A DNA stretch of 64,000 nucleotides from Halobacterium sp. R2-5 (GTDB lineage Archaea; Halobacteriota; Halobacteria; Halobacteriales; Halobacteriaceae): assembly GCF_011734195.1 (NCBI RefSeq), contig NZ_JAANTH010000001.1, forward strand, positions 248,001 to 312,000, given 5' to 3'. Shown here in pieces: positions 16,010 through 24,744 of this stretch. The notes below the pieces were generated by a model, which was given only the letters and a program-made list of their open reading frames with translations, did no database searches and was not told where the DNA came from. Position 1 is the first letter of the stretch. Each line of letters begins with the position of its first letter. The position numbers were made by a program, and so were the translations under genes.

Positions 16010-17137
16010 TCAGTTGCTCGCGACCAGCTGGGCCCACGACTCGATCCACCCGTCGAGGTTGCCTGCGAGCTCCTCGTAGGTAAACGTGACCGGCTCCGGC
16101 GGCTCGTGGGCGTACTGGTCGTACTCCTCGGGCAGCGACGCGGTGGTGGTCGCGGGGAACTGGACGTTGTTCACGGCGACGTTCGACTGGGCCTCGTCGG
16201 TGAGCGCGAAGTCCACGAACTCGGCGGCCGTCTCCGGCTGGTCGGTGTCGGCGAACCGCCCCACGGTCTCGGGGTTGGCGTACCCCTGGTCGTTGAGGAA
16301 GCTCACCTGGTGGTGGGGGAGCTCGTCCTCGGCGTTGTAGTACACCTGGTCCGTGGAGTAAGAGACGACCATCGGCCGCTCGCCCTCGAGGAACGCGTTG
16401 TACGAGGGCTGCCAGTCGTCGAGCACGCGCACGTCGTTGGCGAGCAGCCCCTCCCAGTAGTCGAGGTACTCCTCAGAACCTTTCTCGTGGATCGTCCAGA
16501 GGAGGAACGCCAGCCCGGGGTCGCTGGACTGGGCGTTCTGCGCGAGCAGCGTCCCCTCGTAGGCGGGTTCGAGGAGCGCGTCGAACGTCTCCGGGTTGTC
16601 GATTTCCGTGCCGTCGTAGACGGGGGCGATGTAGCCCGTGTCGTAGGCGACGACGCGGTTCTCCGGGTCGATCTCGAGGCTCTCCTTGATGTCGCCGTCG
16701 TTGTCGAGGTCGCCGCGGAGGTCGTCGAACAGCGCGGTGTCGGGGAGCGCCTGGTCGACGCGCACGAGGTCGGGCGTGTTCAGGCCCACGAAGAGGTCGG
16801 CGTCGATGCCCGCGTCCTGCCGTTTCCGCTGGATGTACTCGTTGATGCCGTTGCTCGGCGCGACGTACTCGATCTCGGTGTCGTGGTCGGCTTCCCAGTT
16901 GTCCTTCAGCCAGCGGCCCGCGGTCCCCTCGTCCCCGAAGAACGAGTCGTAGGTCGCGACCGTCAGCGGACCCGTCGACTCGCTGGTGGTCGAGTCGGCG
17001 GTGTCGCCGACCGTCGTGCCGCTGCTCTCGGTCGTTTTCGTCCCCTCACTCTCGCCTTCCTCGACCTGCAGGCAGCCCGCGGTCAGGACGCCAGCCACGC
17101 CCGCGCCCGCCGTCCCGAGGTAGTCGCGCCGTTTCAT
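16010..17137 (-). CDS. thiB: Thiamine-type substrate-binding lipoprotein
   Basis: This is a 375-residue solute-binding protein. The signal region MKRRDYLGTAGAGVAG ends in the lipobox LTAGC, and the paired Arg suggests Tat export followed by lipid anchoring, as usual in haloarchaea. A Ser/Thr/Glu spacer follows. The mature part aligns by eye with E. coli ThiB: TVATYDSFFGDEG at the start, DADLFVGLNT, the DPGLAFLLWTI segment, and GWIESWAQLVAS at the end where ThiB has AWISEWQRA. Thiamine, a phosphate ester or an analogue is the expected ligand. The ATG at 17137 is chosen because the signal peptide starts there. No TPP riboswitch was recognised upstream. Confidence 0.83.
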   Translation of the reverse strand: MKRRDYLGTAGAGVAGVLTAGCLQVEEGESEGTKTTESSGTTVGDTADSTTSESTGPLTVATYDSFFGDEGTAGRWLKDNWEADHDTEIEYVAPSNGINEYIQRKRQDAGIDADLFVGLNTPDLVRVDQALPDTALFDDLRGDLDNDGDIKESLEIDPENRVVAYDTGYIAPVYDGTEIDNPETFDALLEPAYEGTLLAQNAQSSDPGLAFLLWTIHEKGSEEYLDYWEGLLANDVRVLDDWQPSYNAFLEGERPMVVSYSTDQVYYNAEDELPHHQVSFLNDQGYANPETVGRFADTDQPETAAEFVDFALTDEAQSNVAVNNVQFPATTTASLPEEYDQYAHEPPEPVTFTYEELAGNLDGWIESWAQLVASN

Positions 17138-17235
17138 TACTTGGTTGTTTCTCGGTGTGGTAGAAAAGGCCGTCGCTTCTGCCACCCCTCGAACCGCGAG
17201 CGAACGCTTTTCACGGTGCCGTCGGTACCCCCGGT

Positions 17236-18252
17236 GTGCCTCACTCGCGGACCACCGTCCTCGCCGCGCTGTTCGCTGCCCTGCTCGTCGTCGCCGCGCT
17301 ACTGCTCGGCGCCGTCTTCGGGACGGTGTTCTTCGCCGTGACCGTCGCGTACCTGCTCGTGCCGCTGCACCGCCGCGTCGAGCGCGTCGGCCTGCCGCCG
17401 TGGTGGGCGAGCGCCGCCACCGCCACCCTCGCGTCGCTGGCGGTGTTCGTCCCGCTCGCGGCCGGCCTCTCCGTGCTCACCGACCGCGCCAGCGGCCTCG
17501 CCGACGTGCTCGCGGGCATCCCCGAGACCGTGACGCTGGCGTTCTACGGCTACACGTACCCCGTCGAAGTCGGCACCGTCACGGACGCCGCGCTCGCTCT
17601 GGTGCGGGACGTCGCGGTCGACACCGCGGTCGCGCTCCCCGAACTCGCGCTGAAGCTCACGCTGTTCGGGATGCTCCTGTTCGGGCTGCTGCTCGCCCAC
17701 GAGGACGCCGAGCGAGCGCTCCTCGCGACGATTCCCGCCTCCTATCACGACGTCGCGCACGCGCTGGCGGCCCGGGCCGGCGCGACGCTGTACGCCATCT
17801 ACGTGCTGCAGGCGGTGACCGCGCTCGCGACCACCGTCATCGCCTTGCCCGTGTTCCTCGTGCTCGGCGTCCCCTACCCCGCCACGCTCGCCGCGCTCGC
17901 GGGCATCCTCCAGTTCGTCCCCATCGTCGGGCCGTCGCTGGTCGTCGGCGCCGTCGCCGTCTACTGGGCGAGCATCGGGGACGTCACCGGCGCGATTCTC
18001 GTGGTGGTCGTCGCCGGCGTGCTGGTCGCGTGGCTACCGGACGTGCTCGTCCGCCCGCGGCTCTCCCGGCGGACCGCCGACCTCCCCGGGAGTCTCTACT
18101 TCGTCGGGTTCACCGGCGGTCTGCTCACGGTCGGTCCCATCGGCATCATCGCGGGGCCGCTCATCGTCGCGCTCGTCGTGGAGGCGGCGAGCCTGCTGGC
18201 CGACGAGCACCGCGGCGACCAGACGTCGCTGCTGCCCGAGGACTGGTCGTGA
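17236..18252 (+). CDS. AI-2E family transporter (first of two)
   Basis: This is a polytopic membrane protein of the AI-2E/PerM family, 338 residues, with about eight helices. The family hallmark near the C-terminal half is present as LQFVPIVGPSLVVG followed by PDVLVRPRLSRRTADLPGSL. Members include autoinducer-2 exporters and Na+/H+ antiporter-like proteins; the substrate in archaea is unknown. It starts with GTG at 17236. It diverges from thiB over 98 bases and is convergent with the rhodanese gene, ending at its stop. A second family member is at 32131-33219, only distantly similar in sequence. Confidence 0.83.
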   Translation: MPHSRTTVLAALFAALLVVAALLLGAVFGTVFFAVTVAYLLVPLHRRVERVGLPPWWASAATATLASLAVFVPLAAGLSVLTDRASGLADVLAGIPETVTLAFYGYTYPVEVGTVTDAALALVRDVAVDTAVALPELALKLTLFGMLLFGLLLAHEDAERALLATIPASYHDVAHALAARAGATLYAIYVLQAVTALATTVIALPVFLVLGVPYPATLAALAGILQFVPIVGPSLVVGAVAVYWASIGDVTGAILVVVVAGVLVAWLPDVLVRPRLSRRTADLPGSLYFVGFTGGLLTVGPIGIIAGPLIVALVVEAASLLADEHRGDQTSLLPEDWS

Positions 18253-19023
18253 CTACGCCAGCGGGTGGCCCCGCTCCGTCCAGTCGGTGAGACTCCCCTC
18301 GTAGAACGCGACGTCCGGGAAGCCGAGCCACCGCAGCACGACGAACGTGTGGCTGATGCGCCGGGCCGTGTTGCAGTAAAGCACTACTCGCTCGTCGGGC
18401 GTGACGCCGCGGTCGGCGAGCAGTTCCTCGACGTCCTCGCGGGGCTTCAGCCCGCGGGTCTCGTCGTCGACGACCTCCTTCCAGTCGAGGTTCACCGCGC
18501 ACGGGATGTGCCCCTCCTCGAACTCCCGCGGCTCGCGGGTGTCCACGACGACGGCGTCGGGGTCGTCGCGCGCCGCGAGCACGTCGTCGGCGTCCACGAA
18601 CACGTCCTCCCGCGGCTCGCCGGGCTCGTAGTCGGTCGGCGTCACGTCGGGCGCTTCGCCGGTGGTTTCGTGCTCGCGCAGCCACGCGCTGTAGTCGCCG
18701 TCCAGCAGCCGCAGGTCGTCGTGGCCGTAGTACAGCGCGGTGACGAGGAAGCGCGCCGCGAACACACCGTGCGTGTCGTCGTACGCGACGACGGTGTCGC
18801 CGCGCTCGACGCCCGCCTCGCCCAGCAACTCCGCCCACTCGTCCGGTTCGGGCATCATCCCCTCCGGGCCGCCTTCCGACCGGAACTCGTCGAAGGGCAC
18901 GTTCACCGCGCCCGGGAGGTGCCCGATGCCGTCGTACTCCCACGCGTCGCGGACGTCCACGAGGGCGACGTCGTCGAGATGTTCGGCGAGCCAGTCCGCG
19001 GACGCGACCCATTCCTCGCTCAT
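18253..19023 (-). CDS. Tandem-domain rhodanese (thiosulfate sulfurtransferase) A
   Basis: This is a 256-residue protein with two rhodanese domains. The inactive N-terminal domain (about 1-125) carries LVDVRDAWEYDGIGHLPGAV. The C-terminal domain (about 130-256) carries VVDTREPREFEEGHIPCAVN and the active loop VVLYCNTARRISHT with the persulfide-forming Cys. It transfers sulfane sulfur from thiosulfate or 3-mercaptopyruvate to acceptors. The start ATG at 19023 was chosen over a longer frame lacking the domain opening. It stands head to head with a second rhodanese gene 198 bases away. The active-site loop differs from that of the second gene (CNTARR versus CRIGER), so substrates may differ. Confidence 0.88.
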   Translation of the reverse strand: MSEEWVASADWLAEHLDDVALVDVRDAWEYDGIGHLPGAVNVPFDEFRSEGGPEGMMPEPDEWAELLGEAGVERGDTVVAYDDTHGVFAARFLVTALYYGHDDLRLLDGDYSAWLREHETTGEAPDVTPTDYEPGEPREDVFVDADDVLAARDDPDAVVVDTREPREFEEGHIPCAVNLDWKEVVDDETRGLKPREDVEELLADRGVTPDERVVLYCNTARRISHTFVVLRWLGFPDVAFYEGSLTDWTERGHPLA

Positions 19024-19221
19024 GGTCGCGTCGAGGGCTTCGCCCGCCTTAGCCTCCCGGACGTCGCCGTCGCTCCGAGACACCGGCAATTCGTGCCCGT
19101 AATCTGCGCGACCGGTGGTTCGCCCGCGCCGGTCGCGGCGAGGTTCGCCGGTACGCTCGACGGGCGGGGGAACCTGCCGGCGTGGCCGGTAGTTATGGGG
19201 ACGTGTACGCTAACGTAGAGT

Positions 19222-20082
19222 ATGGCAGAATACGCCAAAGACGTACTCGTCACCGCGGACTGGGTCGAGGAGCGCCTCGACCAGTTCGAGAGTGACGACC
19301 CCGAGCACCGACTCGTCGAAGTAGACGTCGACACGGAGGCGTACGACGACGAACACGCCCCCGGCGCCATCGGCTTCAACTGGGAGACCCAGCTCCAGGA
19401 CCAGACCCAGCGGGACATCCTCGAGAAGGACGACTTCGAGGCCCTCCTCGGCAGCCACGGCATCACCGAGGACTCCACGGTCGTCCTCTACGGCGACAAC
19501 TCCAACTGGTTCGCCGCCTACGCCTACTGGCAGTTCAAGTACTACGGCCACGACGACGTCAAGCTCCTCGACGGCGGCCGCGACTACTGGCTCGAGAACG
19601 ACTACCCGACCACCGACGAGGTGCCCGAGTTCTCCGAGCAGACCTACGACGCCAGCGGCCCGCGCGAGTCCATCCGCGCGTACCGCGACGACGTCGAGAA
19701 GGCCATCGACCGCGGCGTCCCGCTCGTCGACGTGCGCAGTCCCGAGGAGTACAGCGGCGACGTCCTCGCCCCGCCGGGACTCCAGGAGACCGCCCAGCGC
19801 GGCGGCCACATCCCCGGCGCGAAGAACATCTCGTGGGCGGCGGTCACGAACGACGACGGGACGTTCAAGACCCAGGGCGAACTCGAAGAGCTCTACGCCG
19901 AGGAAGGCATCGACGGCGACAGCACCACGGTCGCGTACTGCCGCATCGGCGAGCGCTCGTCGGTCGCGTGGTTCGCGCTCCACGAACTGCTCGGGTACGA
20001 CGACACCGTCAACTACGACGGGTCGTGGACCGAGTGGGGCAACCTCGTCGACGCTCCCATCGAGACGGGCAGCGGCGAGTAA
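19222..20082 (+). CDS. Tandem-domain rhodanese (thiosulfate sulfurtransferase) B
   Basis: This is a 286-residue protein with two rhodanese domains. The first (about 5-135) has LVEVDVDTEAYDDEHAPGAI and lacks the catalytic Cys. The second (about 140-286) has LVDVRSPEEYSGD and the active loop VAYCRIGERSSVAW, the Cys-Arg-x-Gly-Glu-Arg pattern typical of thiosulfate sulfurtransferases. The stretch QFKYYGHDDVKLLDGGRDYW is characteristic of the family. It diverges from rhodanese A; both could share the intervening promoter region. A T-run after the stop (20097-20102) suits a terminator. Confidence 0.9.
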   Translation: MAEYAKDVLVTADWVEERLDQFESDDPEHRLVEVDVDTEAYDDEHAPGAIGFNWETQLQDQTQRDILEKDDFEALLGSHGITEDSTVVLYGDNSNWFAAYAYWQFKYYGHDDVKLLDGGRDYWLENDYPTTDEVPEFSEQTYDASGPRESIRAYRDDVEKAIDRGVPLVDVRSPEEYSGDVLAPPGLQETAQRGGHIPGAKNISWAAVTNDDGTFKTQGELEELYAEEGIDGDSTTVAYCRIGERSSVAWFALHELLGYDDTVNYDGSWTEWGNLVDAPIETGSGE

Positions 20083-20095
20083 CTCGACGTTCCAA

Positions 20096-20104
20096 TCTTT
20101 TTCG
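20096..20104 (+). terminator. T-run terminator after rhodanese B
   Basis: TCTTTTTCG begins 14 bases past the rhodanese stop in otherwise GC-rich DNA. Archaeal RNA polymerase terminates at such U-runs without needing a hairpin. The same T5CGCG context appears after S6e at 63475. Confidence 0.5.
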
Positions 20105-20291
20105 CGTACTCCCGCCGCACAGCTGCTGCTCTCTCCCTCGAACGGCCACAAGCGGTTTCATGCACCCCTGCGTGCGTCCGCTCGGGCGTCGCCCCCGTGT
20201 TTCCCCCTCGGCGGGCTGTGGCGCTCCACGCCCCACTCTTTCGTTCGCCGCGACGACAGCATACAAGCCCCGTCAGCGCCTACGCCGTCGT

Positions 20292-20921
20292 ATGACACCC
20301 AGCGAGTTCCTTGACGCGGTCCGCGACGACAACGAGACCGCGCTCTCCCGGCTCGGCTCCTCGAAGTCCCTGTACGCCGCCACCGGCGGCGAGATGGAAG
20401 CCGGCGCCGTCCTCGAAGCCGCCGCGGACGCCGAACACGTCGCCGCGCAGACGTTCCACGCGTGGGCCGACGGCGAGTCCGACGACGCCGCACGGGACGC
20501 CTTCGAGACCACCGCTGCCGAGGAGGACGACCACACGGACGCCGTCCTCGCCGAACTCGACGACTACCAGCCCACCGACGACGCCACCGGCATGCAGGCG
20601 TCGCTCCGCGGCCTCGACGACACGGTCGAACGCGCCGGCGCGCTCCTCGGCCGCGTCCTCGCCACAGAGAAGTCCAAAGAACAGCTCACCGGCTTCTTCG
20701 TCGGGCAAGCCGACCCCCAGACCGCCAGCGTCTTCCGCGGCCTCAAAGACGACCTCGACGACCAGCGCGACCGCGCGCTCGACCTCCTCGATACTGTCTG
20801 TGAGACCGACGACGACTGGGAGACCGCGAAGGACGCCGCCGACGCCGCCATCCAGGCCGCCTACGACGAGTACACCGAACAGCTCGAATCCATGGGCGTC
20901 AACCCGAAGCCTGTCTGCTGA
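20292..20921 (+). CDS. Ferritin-like/rubrerythrin family protein
   Basis: This is a 209-residue all-helical acidic protein that resembles haloarchaeal proteins annotated as rubrerythrin-like. It contains Glu/His pairs in helical context (EAAADAEHVAAQTFHAW and TAAEEDDHTDAVL), consistent with a ferritin-like four-helix bundle. The canonical ExxH iron-site pattern is only approximate, and the rubredoxin domain of true rubrerythrin is absent. The ATG at 20292 follows a TATA-like CATACAAG about 30 bases upstream. The gene is convergent with pheA and ends 51 bases from it. Iron storage or peroxide handling would be the family expectation, but enzymatic function is unproven. Confidence 0.68.
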   Translation: MTPSEFLDAVRDDNETALSRLGSSKSLYAATGGEMEAGAVLEAAADAEHVAAQTFHAWADGESDDAARDAFETTAAEEDDHTDAVLAELDDYQPTDDATGMQASLRGLDDTVERAGALLGRVLATEKSKEQLTGFFVGQADPQTASVFRGLKDDLDDQRDRALDLLDTVCETDDDWETAKDAADAAIQAAYDEYTEQLESMGVNPKPVC

Positions 20922-20972
20922 ATCCACGTGTTGCGCTGCGCGCTCTTTCGGGGACAGCGCAAAACGTGCGTT

Positions 20973-21779
20973 CTAGACGACGTGCTCGACGTCGTAGGAG
21001 CCGAGGCGGCGCACCCAGCCGTTCTCGGCGATGGATTCGATCTCGTTGAGGGCGGCCTGGGTGCGGTCCTCGTAGAGGCCGGCGTCGACGTCGATGTGGA
21101 AGAGGTAGTCGCCGAGGCGTTCGCCGGAGGGGCGGGATTCGACGCGGGAGAGGTTGATGTCGCGGTCGGCGAACGGCTCGAGCAGTTCGAGGAGCAGGCC
21201 CGGGTAGTTCGCGTTGGGGTAGACGACGAACGAGGACTTGCCGCCGGCGTCGGAGCGCTCGCCCGGGGGTGCGACGACGAAGAAGCGCGTGGAGTTGCTG
21301 GTGCGGTCCTGGATGTCGCTGGCGACGACCCGGAGGTCGCCGTCGGCGTTGTCGGGGTGGGCGATGCCGGCGACGGTGGGGTCGTCGCGCGCGATTTCGA
21401 CGCTGCGAGCGGTGGAGGCGACGGGTTCGCGGGCGGCGTCCGGGTAGTTCTCGTCGAGGTAGGTGCGGCACTGCGCGAGCGCCTGCGAGTGGCTGGCGAC
21501 GGTGTCGAAGTTCTCGCTCTGCGCGATGAGCGCGTGCCGGACGGGCGTGACGATTTCGCGGACGACCGCGAGGTCGACCTCCGAGAGGGCGTCCAGGGTC
21601 TCGGTGACGGAGCCCTCGATGCTGTTCTCGATGGGGACGACGCCGCGGTCGGCGTCGCCGTTCGCGACGGCGTCGGCGATGGCGCGGACGGACTCCACGA
21701 AGTCGATGCCGTCGTCGGTGACGGCGCTCGCTGCGCGGTGGGAGTACGTGCCGGTCGGGCCGAGCGTGACCGTTTGCAT
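20973..21779 (-). CDS. pheA: Prephenate dehydratase
   Basis: This enzyme converts prephenate to phenylpyruvate in phenylalanine synthesis. The protein has 268 residues and is monofunctional, without a chorismate mutase domain. The dehydratase domain (1 to about 175) opens with VTLGPTGTYSHRAA and holds the conserved NSTRFFVVA (Thr-Arg-Phe). The C-terminal ACT domain has SRVESRPSGERLGDYLFHID, the ESRP motif that binds phenylalanine for feedback inhibition. The ATG at 21779 is preferred to a GTG two codons earlier. Together with the Phe-rich ORF upstream of pheST at 36720 it makes phenylalanine supply a theme of the window. Confidence 0.93.
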   Translation of the reverse strand: MQTVTLGPTGTYSHRAASAVTDDGIDFVESVRAIADAVANGDADRGVVPIENSIEGSVTETLDALSEVDLAVVREIVTPVRHALIAQSENFDTVASHSQALAQCRTYLDENYPDAAREPVASTARSVEIARDDPTVAGIAHPDNADGDLRVVASDIQDRTSNSTRFFVVAPPGERSDAGGKSSFVVYPNANYPGLLLELLEPFADRDINLSRVESRPSGERLGDYLFHIDVDAGLYEDRTQAALNEIESIAENGWVRRLGSYDVEHVV

Positions 21780-21837
21780 GCGCACCCGTACGCAGCGGAG
21801 CCGGGAAAAGAGCGTCGGGCCGACAGAAATTGCGAGG

Positions 21838-23262
21838 TTACCGGTTCAGGGTGTGGATGGCGTGGCCGAGCGCGTGCTCGCAGGCCTCCATCGTGGCTTC
21901 CGCGAGCGTCGGGTGGGTGTGGATGGTGGAGGCGACGTCTTCGAGCGTCGCGCCCATCTCGATTGCGAGGCCTAACTCTGCGACGAGCTCGCTGGCTTCC
22001 GGCCCCACGATTTGCGCGCCGAGCAGGAAGCCCGATTCCTCGTCGGCGACGACGCGGACGAACCCCTCGCTGTCGCCCGTGGTGAGCGCGCGGCCGCTCG
22101 CGCTGAACGGGAACTTCCCGACCGCGGGCTCGAAGCCCTCCTCGCGGGCTTCGTCCTCGGTGAGGCCGACGGTCGCGATCTCGGGGTCCGTGAACACCGC
22201 GGCGGGCACGGCCTGGTAGTCGAGGGCGGCGGGCTCGCCGGCCGCGACTTCGGCGGCGACCTGCCCTTCCTTGCTGGCCTTGTGCGCGAGCATCGGGCCG
22301 GGCGCGACGTCCCCGATGGCGAAGACGTTCTCGACGTCCGTGCGCGCCTGGCGGTCGGTCTCCAGGCGGCCGTCCTCGTTCGGTTCGAGGTCGATAGCGT
22401 CGAGGTTCAGCGTGTCGGTCACGGGCTCGCGGCCGACCGCGACGAGCACCTGCTCGGTCTCGAACGATTCCGTGTTGCCGTCTCCGTCCTCGGCGGTGAC
22501 GACGATGCCGTCGTCGGTCTCCTCCCAGGAGTCCGCGGCGAGGCCGTACTCGACCTCGATGCCGAGCGCCTCGGCGCGCGACTCGACCGGGCGCGTGAGG
22601 TCCTCGGGGTAGCCGGCGAGCATCTCGTCGAGCATCTCCACGACGGTGACGTCGACGCCGAGCTTCGCCAGCACGGTCGAGATCTCCATGCCGATGTAGC
22701 CCGCGCCGACGACGACCATCGACTCCGGCACGTCGTCCATCGCGAGCGCCTGCCGCGAGCTCAGCACGTGCTCGCCGTCGAACTCGAACCCGGGAATCTC
22801 GATGGGGCGCGAGCCCGTCGCGACGATGCAGTGCTCGAACTCGATGGACTCGGAGCCCTGGCCCTCGCCGCCGTGGACGACGCGCAGGCGGTCGCCGCCC
22901 GCGAACTCCGCGCGGCCCTCCATGAGGTTGACGCCGTTGGCCTTGCAGAGCTTCTCGACGCCGCCCGTGAGCTGGTCGACGACGCCGTCCTTCCACTCGA
23001 CCATCTCGCCGACGTCGACCTCGGGGTCGGCGTACACGCCCATCTCCTCGGCGTTCGCCGCGCCGTGGGCGACGTCCGTCGCCGTGATCATCGCCTTCGA
23101 GGGGATGCAGCCGTAGTTCAGGCACGTCCCGCCGTACGCGTCCATCTCGACGAGCGTCGTGTCGAGGCCGATCTGTGCGGCGCGGATCGCCGCGACGTAG
23201 CCGCCCGGCCCGCCGCCGACGACCGCCACGTCCGTTCCAGTGGATACGTCTCCGACAACCAT
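21838..23262 (-). CDS. lpdA: Dihydrolipoyl dehydrogenase (E3)
   Basis: This FAD enzyme of 474 residues reoxidises the dihydrolipoyl groups of E2 with NAD+. The FAD-binding motif GGGPGG lies at 16-21. The redox disulfide is in GGTCLNYGCIPSK (Cys47, Cys52). The NAD-binding VVGAGYIGMEISTVLAKLG (about 180), the FAD motif VFAIGDVAPG (about 315), and the C-terminal catalytic His-Glu in IHTHPTLAEA are all present. It is the last gene of the four-gene 2-oxoacid dehydrogenase operon; its ATG overlaps the E2 stop (TAATG). Confidence 0.96.
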   Translation of the reverse strand: MVVGDVSTGTDVAVVGGGPGGYVAAIRAAQIGLDTTLVEMDAYGGTCLNYGCIPSKAMITATDVAHGAANAEEMGVYADPEVDVGEMVEWKDGVVDQLTGGVEKLCKANGVNLMEGRAEFAGGDRLRVVHGGEGQGSESIEFEHCIVATGSRPIEIPGFEFDGEHVLSSRQALAMDDVPESMVVVGAGYIGMEISTVLAKLGVDVTVVEMLDEMLAGYPEDLTRPVESRAEALGIEVEYGLAADSWEETDDGIVVTAEDGDGNTESFETEQVLVAVGREPVTDTLNLDAIDLEPNEDGRLETDRQARTDVENVFAIGDVAPGPMLAHKASKEGQVAAEVAAGEPAALDYQAVPAAVFTDPEIATVGLTEDEAREEGFEPAVGKFPFSASGRALTTGDSEGFVRVVADEESGFLLGAQIVGPEASELVAELGLAIEMGATLEDVASTIHTHPTLAEATMEACEHALGHAIHTLNR

Positions 23263-24743
23263 TATTCTAGGAGGAGGAGTTCGGGGTCAGTCAGCCGCTC
23301 CATCACGTAGTTCGTGAACCGCCCGACCTCCGCGCCGTCGATGACGCGGTGGTCGATGGACACCGACAGCGGCAGCGTCTGCGCCGCCCGGACCTCGCCA
23401 TCCTCGGCGACCGGCCGCTCGTCGATGGCGCCCAGCCCGAGAATCGCGGTCTCGGGGTAATTGATGATGGGCGTCGCGTACTCGCCGCCGACCGCACCGA
23501 AGTTCGTGATGGTGAACGTCCCGCCCTGCATCTCCTCGCGGGAGATCGAGCGGTCGCGGGCCTTCGCCGCGAGCTCGTTCACTTCCTCGGCGAGCTCCAC
23601 GATGGACTTCTGGTCGGCGTGCTTGACGACGGGGACCATCAGGCCGTGGTCGGTCGCCACCGCGATGCCGATGTTGTAGTCCTGCTTGAGCGCGATCTCA
23701 CCCGCTTCCTCGCGGAGTTCGGAGTTCAGAACCGGGTACTCCTCGAGGCCGGCGACGACCGCCTTGATGACGAACGGCAGGTACGTGAGCTTCACGTCCT
23801 GCTCGGCGGCGCGCTCCTTGAGCTTCGCGCGCGTCTCCACGAGGTCGTCGATGACCGCGGTGTCGTGGTGCGTGACGTGGGGCGCGGTGTACTTCGACTC
23901 GGCCATCTGCTCGCCGATGGTGCGGCGGACGCCCCGGTACGGCTGCGTCGTCTCTCCGCCCTCGACGAACTCGCGCTGGGGCGCGCCCGCCTCGGGGGCG
24001 CCCTGCGCGGCGACGCCGCCCTCGGCGTACTCCTGTACTGCCTCGGCGGTGACGAACGCCTCGCCGTCGCGTTCCTCGACCGCCGGCACGTCGTCGATGT
24101 CGACGCCGAGTTCCTTCGCGAGTCCGCGCGTCGCGGGCGCCGCGAGCGTCTTCTCGCGGCCCGCCGGCTCCTGCCCGCCCGCGCCGCCGGTGTGCTCGGC
24201 GGCCTGCTCGCCGGCCGGCTCCGCGACCTCCCGGTCTTCCTCCGGGGGCTCGTCCTGCGGTTCTGTCGTGTCGCCCTCGGCCGCGGCGCGCACGTCGCCC
24301 TCGGTCACGCGGCCCGACGGGCCCGTCCCCTCCACGGAATCGAGGTCCACGTCGAGCTCGCGCGCGAGCCGGCGCACGCTCGGCGGCGCGAACGTCCGCG
24401 TCGACGCCTTCTCCGTCGCGGACTTCGACGCCGACTCGGTCGCCGGCTCGGCCGTCTCCTCGGCTGCTTCCGCCTCTTCGTCCGATTCCTCCTCGGGCGC
24501 TTCGCCCTCCACGTCGAAGGTCACGATGACGTCGCCGACCGGGACGACGTCGCCCGCGTCGAAGTGCAGCGTCCGCACCGTGCCGTTCACCGGGGAGGGG
24601 ACCTCCACGACCGCCTTGTCGGTCTCCACCTCGGCGACCGGCTGGTCTTCGGCGACGGTGTCGCCCTCCGACACCAGCCAGTCGACAATTTCGCCCTCCG
24701 CTACGCCCTCGCCGACGTCTGGAAGCTTGAACTCTCGTGCCAT
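23262..24743 (-). CDS. 2-oxoacid dehydrogenase E2, dihydrolipoamide acyltransferase
   Basis: This is the core acyltransferase, 493 residues. An N-terminal lipoyl domain carries the lipoyl Lys43 in VETDKAVVEVPSP. Acidic, Ala-rich linkers separate two helical segments that look like peripheral-subunit-binding domains (about 116-150, PPSVRRLARELDVDLDSVEG, and about 192-230, APATRGLAKELGVDIDD). The catalytic domain (about 260-493) ends with the active-site motif DHRVIDGAEVGRF. E1 and E3 should dock on the binding domains. The lipoyl group is made by LipA, encoded just upstream on the same strand. The E1b stop lies one base before the ATG. Confidence 0.95.
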   Translation of the reverse strand: MAREFKLPDVGEGVAEGEIVDWLVSEGDTVAEDQPVAEVETDKAVVEVPSPVNGTVRTLHFDAGDVVPVGDVIVTFDVEGEAPEEESDEEAEAAEETAEPATESASKSATEKASTRTFAPPSVRRLARELDVDLDSVEGTGPSGRVTEGDVRAAAEGDTTEPQDEPPEEDREVAEPAGEQAAEHTGGAGGQEPAGREKTLAAPATRGLAKELGVDIDDVPAVEERDGEAFVTAEAVQEYAEGGVAAQGAPEAGAPQREFVEGGETTQPYRGVRRTIGEQMAESKYTAPHVTHHDTAVIDDLVETRAKLKERAAEQDVKLTYLPFVIKAVVAGLEEYPVLNSELREEAGEIALKQDYNIGIAVATDHGLMVPVVKHADQKSIVELAEEVNELAAKARDRSISREEMQGGTFTITNFGAVGGEYATPIINYPETAILGLGAIDERPVAEDGEVRAAQTLPLSVSIDHRVIDGAEVGRFTNYVMERLTDPELLLLE

Positions 24744-24744
24744 C

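Noticed and set aside
16005-16049. Longer N-terminus for the thiamine permease
   Set aside because: It would overlap the thiB coding end, while the GTG at 16004 gives normal spacing and an acidic start.
17138-17235. TPP riboswitch upstream of thiB
   Set aside because: The leader is too short and the conserved CUGAGA and ACCUGA words of the THI element are absent.
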